Of a stretch of 56,003 nucleotides of DNA, positions 17,818 through 27,200 are shown piece by piece. The position numbers and the translations under genes are program-made. The notes under the pieces were generated by a model. That model had not been told where the DNA came from. It saw nothing but the letters and a program-made list of their open reading frames with translations, and ran no database searches. Source of the DNA: Planctomycetota bacterium. GTDB taxonomy: Bacteria; Planctomycetota; Planctomycetia; Pirellulales; Pirellulaceae. The stretch covers positions 1 to 56,003 of the forward strand of contig JAPLNJ010000385.1 of assembly GCA_026692885.1 (NCBI GenBank), in the 5' to 3' direction. Every line of letters begins with the position of its first letter. The first letter of the stretch is position 1.

Positions 17818-20148
17818 TCAGTCGGGATGTGAGGCCTGGTCGAGCCACGCCAACTCCAGGTTCAGCTCCCCGTTCGCGACCGGGATGACCAGGCGGGCGG
17901 GCGTCGTCGTCGGCTCGCGTTTGAGGAACCCTGGAATCGCGCGCAGACAGGCTTCGGTCAATTCCAATTCCCACGCCAACGGAGGCCGCACCGCCATACC
18001 GGGATTCACGCGGAAGATCGACGGATACGCTTCCGGACCGGCCACGGGCCAGCCGTGCTTCTCGGCCGCGTCCAGGTCACGGATGGCGATCTCGAACGCT
18101 TCGCCATACGTGATCGACATGCCGGAGTGCCGCCGCTCAGCGTCATGATCGCCCCGCAGAATCGCATTCAGCACTTCCCAGTCCTCGTACAGAGCCAGCC
18201 CCAGGGTCATTCCCGACTGGCCCATGACCACGGCGTACCATGTGTTGGTTTGGAGTTTGTCGCAGCGGACGACGATTGTCATGTCGCTGGGCACGTCGCG
18301 CCAGGGCCGCTTGCCATAGAATTCGGCCGCCGCCGCAAAGAAACCGGCCACTTGCCGTTCCGTCATACCCGGCGTGTCGATCAGGGCGGTCAACTGCTGG
18401 GGTTCCGCGACCCGCTTCGCCATGTCCAGGAAGACGAAATCCACGTGATCCAGCTCGTCGCTAGTCACACACTGGACGTCGAGCGGTTCCAGGTGCGGAG
18501 CGAGCGCGAGGCGATACTCCTCCGTAGCGACTTCGACCACGCCGGGCCGGTACGGCTCGCCCGCCAGCGGCGCGAGCATCCCCGCCAGCACCGCCTGCCG
18601 CAGCCAGGCAGGGCTGGGTTCCTCCATGCGTACGTCCTGGTGGATGATCAGGTCCTCGTCCCGGCTGGTGACCAGCACGCACCACGGTCTCTGAGGTGGG
18701 CCCTCGCCCGTGATCCATAGGGCCAATTTGCGTATATCGGCCTGCCAGACCTGGCCTACCCGTTGCGGTAATTCGTCTAGTTCCGCGGCCCGCTGCTCAA
18801 CCTCGTCCGCCGATAGACGTTCCAGTCCGGTGTGCTGTTCCAGTACTTCGAGCACGCGCTCCACGTGCTCCAGGTCCGTCCACAATTCGCACTGCACGCC
18901 GAGGTCTTCGAGCTTGGGCTTCCAGGCCCGAAACAGGGGCTTCGAACGCACCTGCACGCATTCCGGCCGGCGCGGTTCGTCGTCCTCCGGGTTGCGCATC
19001 ACCTCCAACAGATCCAACAGCAACTCGCCGGGATTCGGTTCTTCTTGGATATGCCCGGCCAGTGCGATCAGGGCGTTCGTACCGGCCTCGGCCACGACGA
19101 AGGTCCACGGCAGGTTCTCTTCGCGCTCTCCCTTGATTTTTGCCCGCCGCAAGTCGACCTGCCAAACCTCATCCGGGGCGACCGGCAACTCGCTGACCGC
19201 TTCTCGCAGGTACGCCCAGGAGGCCCGTCGGCGGGGCGCGGCTTCTGGCAGAGGTATCGCCAGGGTTTGCCGCGCCCAGGTCACCGCGCCGGATGTGTCT
19301 CGCCACCCGGACATGTATTTGCTGGCGTACGCCACCGCCTCGGTTTCGTGGCCGCGCTGCACGTAATTTGGCAAGTCCGCGGGGAGCTGCTCATGCCCCA
19401 GCAGGTACTTGGCGACATGGGGGTTCGCCGCATGCGCTTCGCCCAGCAGGGCGCGGGCGCTCGCGGTGTCGCCCTCGCGACGAAAGACCAACAGCGCGCG
19501 GCTGAACGACCACTCCGCCGCATCATCTTCGTCGTACTGAGTCAGCAGCTGTTCGAGCTCGTCGTTTCGGCTGGTGTCGCAGTAGTAGGAGGCGAGCACG
19601 TACCGCACGCCCTGGTTGTCGTTGGCGTTCAACGCCAGCAGCCCCTGGCAATGCCCGATCGCCTCGTCGCGCCGCCCCACGGCCCACAGGGCTTGGGCCA
19701 GCCCCAGCCGCGCCCGCATGTAGGGGCGGGTCTGCGAGGCGGACCAAAAATGACCGGCGAGTTTCCGCAGGCCCTTCGCGCCGCCGAGCACTCGCTCGCC
19801 CGCTTCGACACCCAGTTGGTACATCTTGACCGCCTCGTCCGACGCAGGAGCCAGTTCGCCTAACAGCACGTAGGCGTCCGCACAGTCGGGGCAGACGTCA
19901 ATCGCTTGCACGGCCAAGTCGAAGCGTTCGTCCGGAGTCTCGGCGTCGTAGGCCTGGTCCAGTAAATCCTGCGCTTCGGCGTCGGCCGGATCGGCGCTCT
20001 CCAGGAAGCCTGAATCTCGCAGGAACTTGAATATGTCACCTTCCGTCGTCAGGTGATCTGGCAGCGGCTGGTCCGTGGGAGATGGGGCCGGCTGCGAGCG
20101 GCGACCCCGGTTCGGCGGCTTCTGTGACTTCCGTTTCTTCTTCGACAC
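17818..20148 (-). CDS. TPR protein with duplicated C-terminal domains of unknown function
   Basis: 776 residues. I chose the GTG at 20148 because GAGGAG stands six bases before it and it opens a basic head (SKKKRKSQKPPNRGRR); the open frame upstream is repeat DNA. Residues 70-270 are tetratricopeptide-like helices (AYVLLGELAPASDEAVKMYQ; RLGLAQALWAVGRRDEAIGH). Two diverged copies of an alpha/beta domain follow, each starting VWQVDLRRA / VWQADIRKL and containing RPECVQVRSKPL or RPGVVEVATEEY, in the style of the DUF6930/DUF7309 families. A C-terminal globular domain (WRDVPSDMTIVVRCDK) follows. Cytoplasmic, function unknown. Related long proteins occur singly in many Planctomycetes. Confidence 0.75.
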   Translation of the reverse strand: MSKKKRKSQKPPNRGRRSQPAPSPTDQPLPDHLTTEGDIFKFLRDSGFLESADPADAEAQDLLDQAYDAETPDERFDLAVQAIDVCPDCADAYVLLGELAPASDEAVKMYQLGVEAGERVLGGAKGLRKLAGHFWSASQTRPYMRARLGLAQALWAVGRRDEAIGHCQGLLALNANDNQGVRYVLASYYCDTSRNDELEQLLTQYDEDDAAEWSFSRALLVFRREGDTASARALLGEAHAANPHVAKYLLGHEQLPADLPNYVQRGHETEAVAYASKYMSGWRDTSGAVTWARQTLAIPLPEAAPRRRASWAYLREAVSELPVAPDEVWQVDLRRAKIKGEREENLPWTFVVAEAGTNALIALAGHIQEEPNPGELLLDLLEVMRNPEDDEPRRPECVQVRSKPLFRAWKPKLEDLGVQCELWTDLEHVERVLEVLEQHTGLERLSADEVEQRAAELDELPQRVGQVWQADIRKLALWITGEGPPQRPWCVLVTSRDEDLIIHQDVRMEEPSPAWLRQAVLAGMLAPLAGEPYRPGVVEVATEEYRLALAPHLEPLDVQCVTSDELDHVDFVFLDMAKRVAEPQQLTALIDTPGMTERQVAGFFAAAAEFYGKRPWRDVPSDMTIVVRCDKLQTNTWYAVVMGQSGMTLGLALYEDWEVLNAILRGDHDAERRHSGMSITYGEAFEIAIRDLDAAEKHGWPVAGPEAYPSIFRVNPGMAVRPPLAWELELTEACLRAIPGFLKREPTTTPARLVIPVANGELNLELAWLDQASHPD

Positions 20149-20184
20149 GAGCAACTCCTCACGCGGCCTGGGGCCGCCACCAAA

Positions 20185-20271
20185 GTAGCATGGCTCTCCA
20201 GAGCCGTGCCTGTGCGACTTCTGAGTGGCAAATCGCTGCCGATACTGCCCGGCTCTGGAGAGCCAGGCTAC
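20185..20271. repeat. 22-bp inverted repeat
   Basis: Arms GTAGCATGGCTCTCCAGAGC... (20185-20206) and the complement at 20250-20271, one mismatch, with a 43-base centre. Confidence 0.8.
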
Positions 20272-20334
20272 GAAAAACGCGCACCCCGTGCGCGCCTCCC
20301 CCAACCTCCGTCTGCTCACGCGGCAAACCGCTAA

Positions 20335-20453
20335 GGATTGCGAAATGAATTAGTGTCGGGTCTTCAAAGTAGCCATCACGCTCCGCGTGATGGCATGTCA
20401 TCTCGCAGAGCGAGATGACCACATTCTTGCGACAGTTATTTCTTTCGCGATCC
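20335..20453. repeat. composite MITE-like element, family B copy 2
   Basis: Outer arms 20335-20358 (GGATTGCGAAATGAATTAG...) and 20430-20453 agree at about 18-19 of 24 positions with each other and with the arms of 10825-10968. The core has two unrelated hairpins, 20373-20393 (CATCACGCTCCGCGTGATG) and 20398-20418 (TCATCTCGCAGAGCGAGATG). Confidence 0.8.
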
Positions 20454-20456
20454 TAA

Positions 20457-20515
20457 GTAGGTCGGGCTTTCCAGCCTGACTCCCAACGACCGTCAGCCTG
20501 GAAAGGCTGACCTAC
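20457..20515. repeat. hairpin repeat next to family B copy 2
   Basis: Arms GTAGGTCGGGCTTTCCAGCC... (20457-20480) and complement 20492-20515, imperfect. It has the same hairpin type as the core of family A copy 2. Confidence 0.75.
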
Positions 20516-20780
20516 TGCCCACGTCGGCCATTGTCCGGCATCTGTCCAGGAAGATCAAGATACCCAAGCGACACATCCAAGCGACCCACGATTGTGTTCC
20601 CGCACCAAGAGATTACTCTAACGCATTGTGTTCGCGTCAGCCCCCGATTTACAAAGCCGTTACACAAATCTCGGCGCGCATACAGAACAATAGGCGGTAG
20701 TGTTTCGTCTTGACTATCGTCACAAGATCCAACGCAGTGGGCGGTGCCCACCCTGAGCATCTTCAGCAAGGAACCGGTAT

Positions 20781-23700
20781 ATGACTTTGACACGCTTGTG
20801 GGCCACGGGTGCCTTGGTGCTGGTTTGTGCCGTGAGCGGGCCGGCTCAGCCACCGGCCGGCGAACCGAACCCAGTACCGGATCAGACGCTTCGTGAACAG
20901 ACGATCTACGTGCCCTTCTCGAAGCTGCGGAAGGTTTTCGAGCAGCCGGGCCGGGGCGTGTTCTTGCCGTACGAGGAATTCCAGACGCTCTGGAAGCAAG
21001 CCCGCGAAGCCAAGTTGCCTCAGCCCGACCTGAAACCGCCCGTGGCCGCGCTGATCACCGACATCGAGAGCGAAGCCGCCGTCGCCGACGAGGTGGTGAA
21101 TGTGACCGCCAAGCTGAACATCGAAGTGCTCGCGCCCGGCTGGCATTCAGTGCCGCTGCGGTTGGCGGATGCGGCGATCCTCACCGCGAAACTCCGCGAC
21201 CAGCCGGCCCGGATTACCTCCGACCCGAATACGGGCTACGCGCTGCTGCTGCAGAAGCAAGGCAAGGCCGCCGAGCAGTTCGAACTGACGTTGGAGTACG
21301 TCAAAGCGTTCACGAAGTCGCCCGGCCAGAACAAGGTCTCCTTCCAGGCACCTCAGGCGCCGGTCAACCGCTGGCGGATCCGCATTCCGCAATCCGGTGT
21401 CAAGGTGAACGTGCAACCGCTGATCGCCGCCACCCAGGAACCCGCGGCCGCACCGCCCGCCGCGCCGGCCAAGGAGACCGTGGTCCTGGCGTTCGTCGGC
21501 TCGTCGCCTACGGTCAGCGTCGACTGGACGCCCAAGGCCGAAGGCGCGGCCGGACTGGAGGCCCTGGCCACGGTGCAAGCCGACCATCAAGTGACGATCG
21601 ACGAGGGCGTCATCCGCACCCGGGCCCAGTTGGCCTACAAGATCAGCCGCGCGGAATTGACCCAACTGTCGTTGCAGACGCCGGCCGATCACAAGGTCCT
21701 GAACGTGTTCGATCCGAACGTCAAGGAGTGGAAGGTGGAACAGCAAGGCGACGTCAACACGATTCGCGTGCAACTCTACGAACCGGCCCGCGCGACGCAG
21801 AGCCTGATCGTGGAGCTCGAACAGTTCAGCGACGACTTGTGGAAGAACCAAGTCGCCACGCCGGTCGTGAAAGCCCTGGGCGTCGGCCAGCAGCAGGGCG
21901 TCGTGGTGGTGCGTGTGGCGGCCACCTTGCGGGCCGAGGCGGTCGACCGCGTGGGGCTGCTGCAGTTGGACGCGGGCGAGTTGCCTCAGGCCTTCGCCGG
22001 CCAGCCGTGGACCTGCTCCTACCGGTACGCCACGCTGCCGACGACGCTGCAGATGCTGACCCTGCGTTTGGAAAAAGTCCAGCCGCAGATTCGGACTCGC
22101 GAGTTGCTGGAAGCCTACCTGGAGCCGGAACGCTTGACGCTCGACTGGCTGGTGATCTACGAGATCGAACGCGCCGGGGTGTTCCAATTGGAGCTGGACA
22201 TCCCCGCTCAATTCGAGGTCCGGCAGGTCCAAGGCCAGGCCGCGGCAGATGCCCAGCCGGTCGCCGTGGATGCCCACCACTTAACAGGTGAGAAGAAGAC
22301 CCGTTTGATCGTCAACCTGGCCCGCAAGGCGCTGGGCAAGGTGGGCCTGCTGGTCGAACTGCAGCGGCGGCTGGAAGATCCCAACCTGCTGACGCCCACC
22401 AACCAAGCCTCCGATATTTCCCTGCCGGTGCCGCGCGTGGTGCCCACCGGTATTGAACGGTCGGTGGGCCGCTTGATTGTCTACGCGCCGGAGAGCCTGC
22501 GGGTCAACCCGACCAAGCAGGAGGGACTGCAGGTGCTGTCGGTCGCCGATGCGTTGGAAGGCACGGCCTCGACGCGCAATAACCGGTTCGGTGCGGCCCG
22601 CGAAATCCTGTCCTACGGCTACGGCCGTGAGGCGGTCGACCTGGTGCTGACGGCCGAGCGTCGCAAGCCGCAGATCACCGCGGCCCAATTGCTGGTGGCC
22701 CGCATCGAGGCCGGGGTCGTGAACTACGAAGCCACGCTGTTCTACGAGATTCGCTACAGCAGCGTGAAAGCCTTGCGTCTGGATGTCCCCACCAACTTGG
22801 TCGGCGAGATTCGCAATCAATCGACCGCGGTGGTCAGCGAAGCCAAGCTGGATCCGCAGCCGGACAATGTGCCGGACGGCTACGTGGCCTGGAGCCTGAC
22901 CGGTCAGACGGAGTTGCTCGGCGACCTCACGATCAAGTTCGCCTGGAATAAGAAACTGGGTGACCTGGAGGTCGGCAAGGGGATCGATCTGAGCATGCCC
23001 TGCCTGAAACCGCAAGACATCGATCGGGCCTGGGGACAGATCGTGCTGGCCAAGGCCGAGACGCTGGACGTGCAGCCCTCCGGCAAGCCCACGGGACTAC
23101 AGCCGATCGACCCGCAACGCTTAATGAAGGAGGTCCGCATCGACGATGCCGCCCGGGCCTTCGAGTTCTACAAAGATTGGAAGTTGCAGGTCCAGGTCAC
23201 GCAGTTCCAACTGGAGGAAGTGAAACGCACCAGCATCGAGCTGGCGGTCGTGCGGATGGAGGTCACGCGGAGCAAGGTGATCTCGGTCCAAGCCCTCTAT
23301 CGAGTCCGCAGCGCGCGGCAGCGGTTGGCCATGGTCTTGCCCAACGAGGTGGCCTTCGACACCGAGCCGCTCCGCATCAACGGCCGCGCGATTCCTCTGG
23401 AACGCGGCGACCAGGACGAGTTCTACATTCCGCTGGTCGGCCAGGAAGCGAAGCAGGCCTTCGTGCTGGAGGTACGGTACACTGTGGCGGGCGACTACAC
23501 GCGACTGGACCTGCCACACTTCCCGGAGGAGCCGGCGGTACAGAAGGTCTACCTCTGCGCCTACCTGCCGCGCGAGTTGACTTTCCTGGGCTCGCTCGGT
23601 CCCTGGACGGATGAGACCGGCTGGCCGTGGTTCGAGTACCTGTCCCGCACTGCGACTCGGGCTCCGTCCGACGAGGAACTGGTCAAGCAAGTCATCGGGA

Positions 23701-24236
23701 CGTTGGAGGTACCGAATCCGTTCAAGGACTTCGCCTCGGACGGGCGTTTGCAGACCTTCTCGACCTTGCGGCCGGCACCGCCACCGGAGGGTTCCCTACG
23801 TTTGTTGGCCGTGCAGCACTGGTTCTTCAGCGGGCTGGTGTTCGTGCTCGTCGCGGCCGTGGGCGTGGCTGTCGTGCGGCGACCCTTGAGTCACAAGCTC
23901 AACGCCCTCGTGGCGCTGCTGGCGACGCTGGTCGTGCTGGGCGTCTTCCTGCCCACATTGGCCCGCCAACTGCTGGGCGGGGCGTTGCTGAGTGCCGTGC
24001 TCGTGGTGCTGGCCACCTGGACCGGCCTCTACCTGCTGACGGCGTGGCGGCAGTTGGCGACGGTCCTGACTTGGCCGCGGATTCCCACCCCGGCCCCGCC
24101 GGTGGTCACCTCACCCGTGATGAGTCCACCGGCGGACAGCAGTGGAGGTTCACCGTTCGTGCCGCAGGAACAGCCCGTGCCGGCCGAGATTGCCACGCCG
24201 CAGACCTCGGAGCAAGGAGGACAGAGCCATGGGTAA
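20781..24236 (+). CDS. giant exported membrane-anchored protein, paralog 1 of 3
   Basis: 1151 residues with a signal peptide (MTLTRLWATGALVLVCAVSG). Near residue 42 is the signature shared with the two following paralogs: IYVPFSKLRKVF, then VFLPYEEFQTLWKQARE. The long middle is beta-rich with repeated modules (for example LDWLVIYEIERAGVFQLELD and LFYEIRYSSVKALRLDVPTN). The C-terminus has hydrophobic spans (WFFSGLVFVLVAAVGVAVV; ALVALLATLVVLGVFLP; ALLSAVLVVLATWTGLYLL) and a Pro-rich tail, so most of the protein should lie outside the cytoplasmic membrane. No known domain recognised. Its last eight bases overlap the start of paralog 2, whose RBS lies inside this gene, indicating coupled translation. 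Confidence 0.75.
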   Translation: MTLTRLWATGALVLVCAVSGPAQPPAGEPNPVPDQTLREQTIYVPFSKLRKVFEQPGRGVFLPYEEFQTLWKQAREAKLPQPDLKPPVAALITDIESEAAVADEVVNVTAKLNIEVLAPGWHSVPLRLADAAILTAKLRDQPARITSDPNTGYALLLQKQGKAAEQFELTLEYVKAFTKSPGQNKVSFQAPQAPVNRWRIRIPQSGVKVNVQPLIAATQEPAAAPPAAPAKETVVLAFVGSSPTVSVDWTPKAEGAAGLEALATVQADHQVTIDEGVIRTRAQLAYKISRAELTQLSLQTPADHKVLNVFDPNVKEWKVEQQGDVNTIRVQLYEPARATQSLIVELEQFSDDLWKNQVATPVVKALGVGQQQGVVVVRVAATLRAEAVDRVGLLQLDAGELPQAFAGQPWTCSYRYATLPTTLQMLTLRLEKVQPQIRTRELLEAYLEPERLTLDWLVIYEIERAGVFQLELDIPAQFEVRQVQGQAAADAQPVAVDAHHLTGEKKTRLIVNLARKALGKVGLLVELQRRLEDPNLLTPTNQASDISLPVPRVVPTGIERSVGRLIVYAPESLRVNPTKQEGLQVLSVADALEGTASTRNNRFGAAREILSYGYGREAVDLVLTAERRKPQITAAQLLVARIEAGVVNYEATLFYEIRYSSVKALRLDVPTNLVGEIRNQSTAVVSEAKLDPQPDNVPDGYVAWSLTGQTELLGDLTIKFAWNKKLGDLEVGKGIDLSMPCLKPQDIDRAWGQIVLAKAETLDVQPSGKPTGLQPIDPQRLMKEVRIDDAARAFEFYKDWKLQVQVTQFQLEEVKRTSIELAVVRMEVTRSKVISVQALYRVRSARQRLAMVLPNEVAFDTEPLRINGRAIPLERGDQDEFYIPLVGQEAKQAFVLEVRYTVAGDYTRLDLPHFPEEPAVQKVYLCAYLPRELTFLGSLGPWTDETGWPWFEYLSRTATRAPSDEELVKQVIGTLEVPNPFKDFASDGRLQTFSTLRPAPPPEGSLRLLAVQHWFFSGLVFVLVAAVGVAVVRRPLSHKLNALVALLATLVVLGVFLPTLARQLLGGALLSAVLVVLATWTGLYLLTAWRQLATVLTWPRIPTPAPPVVTSPVMSPPADSSGGSPFVPQEQPVPAEIATPQTSEQGGQSHG

Positions 24237-27200
24237 CCCGAAATCTTTCTCGTTCCCACGCTCCGCGTGGGAGCGCACGTCTCGACGCTCCGCGTCGTCT
24301 GCCCAAGGTGTAGGGTGGGCTGTGCCCACCAGGCACAAGCAGTTGTGGTGGGCACAGCCCACCCTACGGCTCTTTCACAGCCTCTCCGCGTCGTCTGCCC
24401 AAGGACGCAGAGCGTCCGCGGCTTGCGTTCCGACGCAGAGCGTCGGAACGAGAAGAACGCTCGCGCACGGCCTTCTCCTTGGGCTCAGCACCATCCTACT
24501 TCTAACCAGCCCCCGTCTCGCGACGGCCCAGGACAAGCCCGCTCCGCCCGAGACCGTTCGTGAGATCTACGTTCCCTTCGAAGACCTCGCCATCCTACTG
24601 GAAAGCGGTCCGCAACGCGTCTACCTGACCCGTCCGGAATACGCCGACCTGCTGGCCAAAGCCAGGCTGACCAAGCCCGAGGACAAAGCCCCGCAGGGGG
24701 CCGTCGTCCTGTCCGCTGAAACGATGGCGACCATCGACCGCCAGCGCGCGCGGCTCACGGTCGTCTTGGAGGTCGACGTCCTGCAGGACGGTCTCCAGGC
24801 CCTGCCGCTGGAATTGGCCGGTGTCGGCGTCCGCAGCGCCGTCTGGGAGCAGGACCACCGGCCCGCGGCCGTCGGCTTGAGCGACAAAGGCCAGCCGATT
24901 CTGTTCGTCGAGGGCCGCGGTCGCCAGCGTTTGACGTTGGAGCTGGTCACGCCGCTGCAGACCTCCGCGGCCCAGCAGACCCTGAATTTCCAGTTGCCCG
25001 CGGCGGCGGCCGCCCGCCTGCAACTGACCGTGCCGGGGAACGTCGAAATCAAGAGCGGCAGCCAAGTCATTCGACGTGTGATCGACGAGGCCGCGGGCGT
25101 CACGCGTTTCACCCTGCTGCCGCCGCGCGGTCCGACAACGCTGGTGATGTCGCTGAACAACAAGACCTTGCAGCAGCAACGCGTGGTGATCGCGCGTAGC
25201 GTCATCGTGGACGAAGTCACGTCGGCCTACGAGCGACTGCACGCCACGGTGTCGTTCGAGGTGCTGCACGGAGCGACCGATCGCTTTCGCTTCGCGCTGC
25301 CGGACGGTTTTGAACCGACCGAGGTGCTCAGTCCGCTGGTGGCCCGCTGGCTGGTCGAGAAAGAGGCGGCCCGCCGCGTGCTGGAGGTCCGGCTGCGCGA
25401 GCCGTCCCAAGGCCAGGTGGTCATCAATCTGTCGGCCACCCGCACCCAGACCAATGCGGCGGCTACCAAATCGCGGCTGGCGGCGTGGCAGATGCCGCAA
25501 CTGGTGCCCCAGGACGTCGCCGGGCAAGTCGCCGTGGTCGGCTTGATCGTCGAAGATCGCCTGAAAGCCGAGTCGCTCGCATACCAAAGCCTGATCCCGA
25601 TCGACAATGGCGTGTTGACGACCGCCCTGCCGGACACGGTGTTTCGTGCCGAGCCGGGCGCGCCGCACGTGGTCCCGGTCGCGGCGTACTACGCACCGCA
25701 GGCGGACTATCGGCTGGCCGCCACGTTCCGTACGCCGGAGGAACGCCTGAAAGTCACCACGAACCTGCTGCTGGTGCTGAACGAAAAGGAACAACGCGTG
25801 CACGGCGGATTCGGACTGGCGCCCGAGGCCGGAAAACGCTTCGACGTCCGCTTCTCCGTGCCGCCGGATTGGCAGGTGACCAAAGTGACCGCACTGGACG
25901 GGACTGCGCTGGCGATGGAACGTTACGACGATCCCCAGCAAGGCTCGCGGATCCAGGTACGGCTGCCAAAAGGGATTTCGCCCGGAGAAACGGGCAGCAT
26001 CCTGTTCGAGGCGGTGAGTGTCCCGGAACGTTGGCTGGGCGAATGGGACCAACGTGCGGTGGTCTTCCCCAACTTTGCCGTCGACAAGGCGGATAGCGAC
26101 GAAGGCGCACTGGCGGTGCGCGCCGAGGACGACTTCGTGGTTCGCCCGGATGTCTTGGACCAGCTCACGCCGCTGGACGAAAACGAGAAGGAGAAATACG
26201 GCCTGAAGGGCGTGACGTCCAATCTGGCGTACCGCTACGACGCTCAGCCATATCGGGCGACGCTGACCGTCCAGCGCACCACCCCGACGATCACGGCCCG
26301 CTGCTTTTCGTTCCTGCGGCTGGAACCGGAAGGCCTGACCGCCCACTACGAAATCCAATACCACATCCAGCAAGCCCGTGCCCGGCGGCTGTCGCTGGTT
26401 CTGCCGGCCAAGACGCCCCAATCGCTGGGCCTGGTCGGTTTGGCCGGTGCCACGGTCAAGGAATTCAGCAGCCAGGACGTCGAGGGCGGCCGACGCTGGA
26501 CGGCCCTGCTGGCCGAAGCGGCCTCGGGCGACGTGCGTTTGGCCGTGGACTTCCAGCAGCCGTTGGAGGATCGCGACCTGGAGGGCTTCGCCTTACCGGT
26601 GATCCACGCGGATGACGTGGCGTATCAATCGGCCGTCGTCGCGGTGGAAGGCAGCGCCGATTTGGATATCGATGTTCGCACCGAGGCCCGCAAGATCGAC
26701 GTGGGCGAATTGGTGGCGGCTCAATACCGAGTCGGCCGCCGGCTGTTGGGCAGTTACGGCTTCGTCGGGGCCGCGAAGGACGTGAAAGTGGACATCCATC
26801 GCCGGCCGGGCCACGCTTTGCCGCCGGCGCTGGTCCAGCGCGCTGAATTGTTGACGGCGGTCTCGGCCAGTGGCCGGAGTCAGACCACGGCCCGCTACCA
26901 ACTGCGCACGAAAGCCTTGTTCCTCGAAATCAAACTTCCGCCGGAGTCGACGCTGTGGTCGGCTTTGCTGGACGGCGAGCCCGTGGCGCCCCAGCGCGAC
27001 GGCGACAGCCTGTTGCTGAATCTGCCGGCCAGTGGCCAGCAGGCGACCCGTGATTTGCAGGTGGTGTATGAAACGCCGATCTCGGCCGTGTATCTGCTCG
27101 GGAATCTGCGTGCTACGGCGCCCGAGCTGTCGCTGCGCGCCGACCGCGGAGCCGCCGAGATCAAAGTGCCCACGGCCGACTTGGTATGGCACTTGGTGCT

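Larger units (their letters stand above)
20149..20780. other. repeat-rich divergent intergenic region
   Basis: 632 bases between the divergent 20148 and 20781 genes. It contains three palindromic elements in series (20185-20271, 20335-20453, 20457-20515) and then about 260 bases in which nothing was recognised. Promoters of both flanking genes presumably lie here. Confidence 0.6.

Noticed and set aside
21147..22280. 377-codon minus-strand frame
   Set aside because: Shadow of giant paralog 1; rich in Arg/Gln/His with no recognisable domain.
24229..24470. Repeat segment as a frameshift or assembly error
   Set aside because: The frame stays open through all repeats and the RBS and start are ideal; the same repeat sequences occur elsewhere in the window.
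24595..26421. 608-codon open frame on the minus strand
   Set aside because: It is antisense to the giant paralog 2, is His/Gln/Arg-rich, has no signal or family text and arises from GC-rich third positions.
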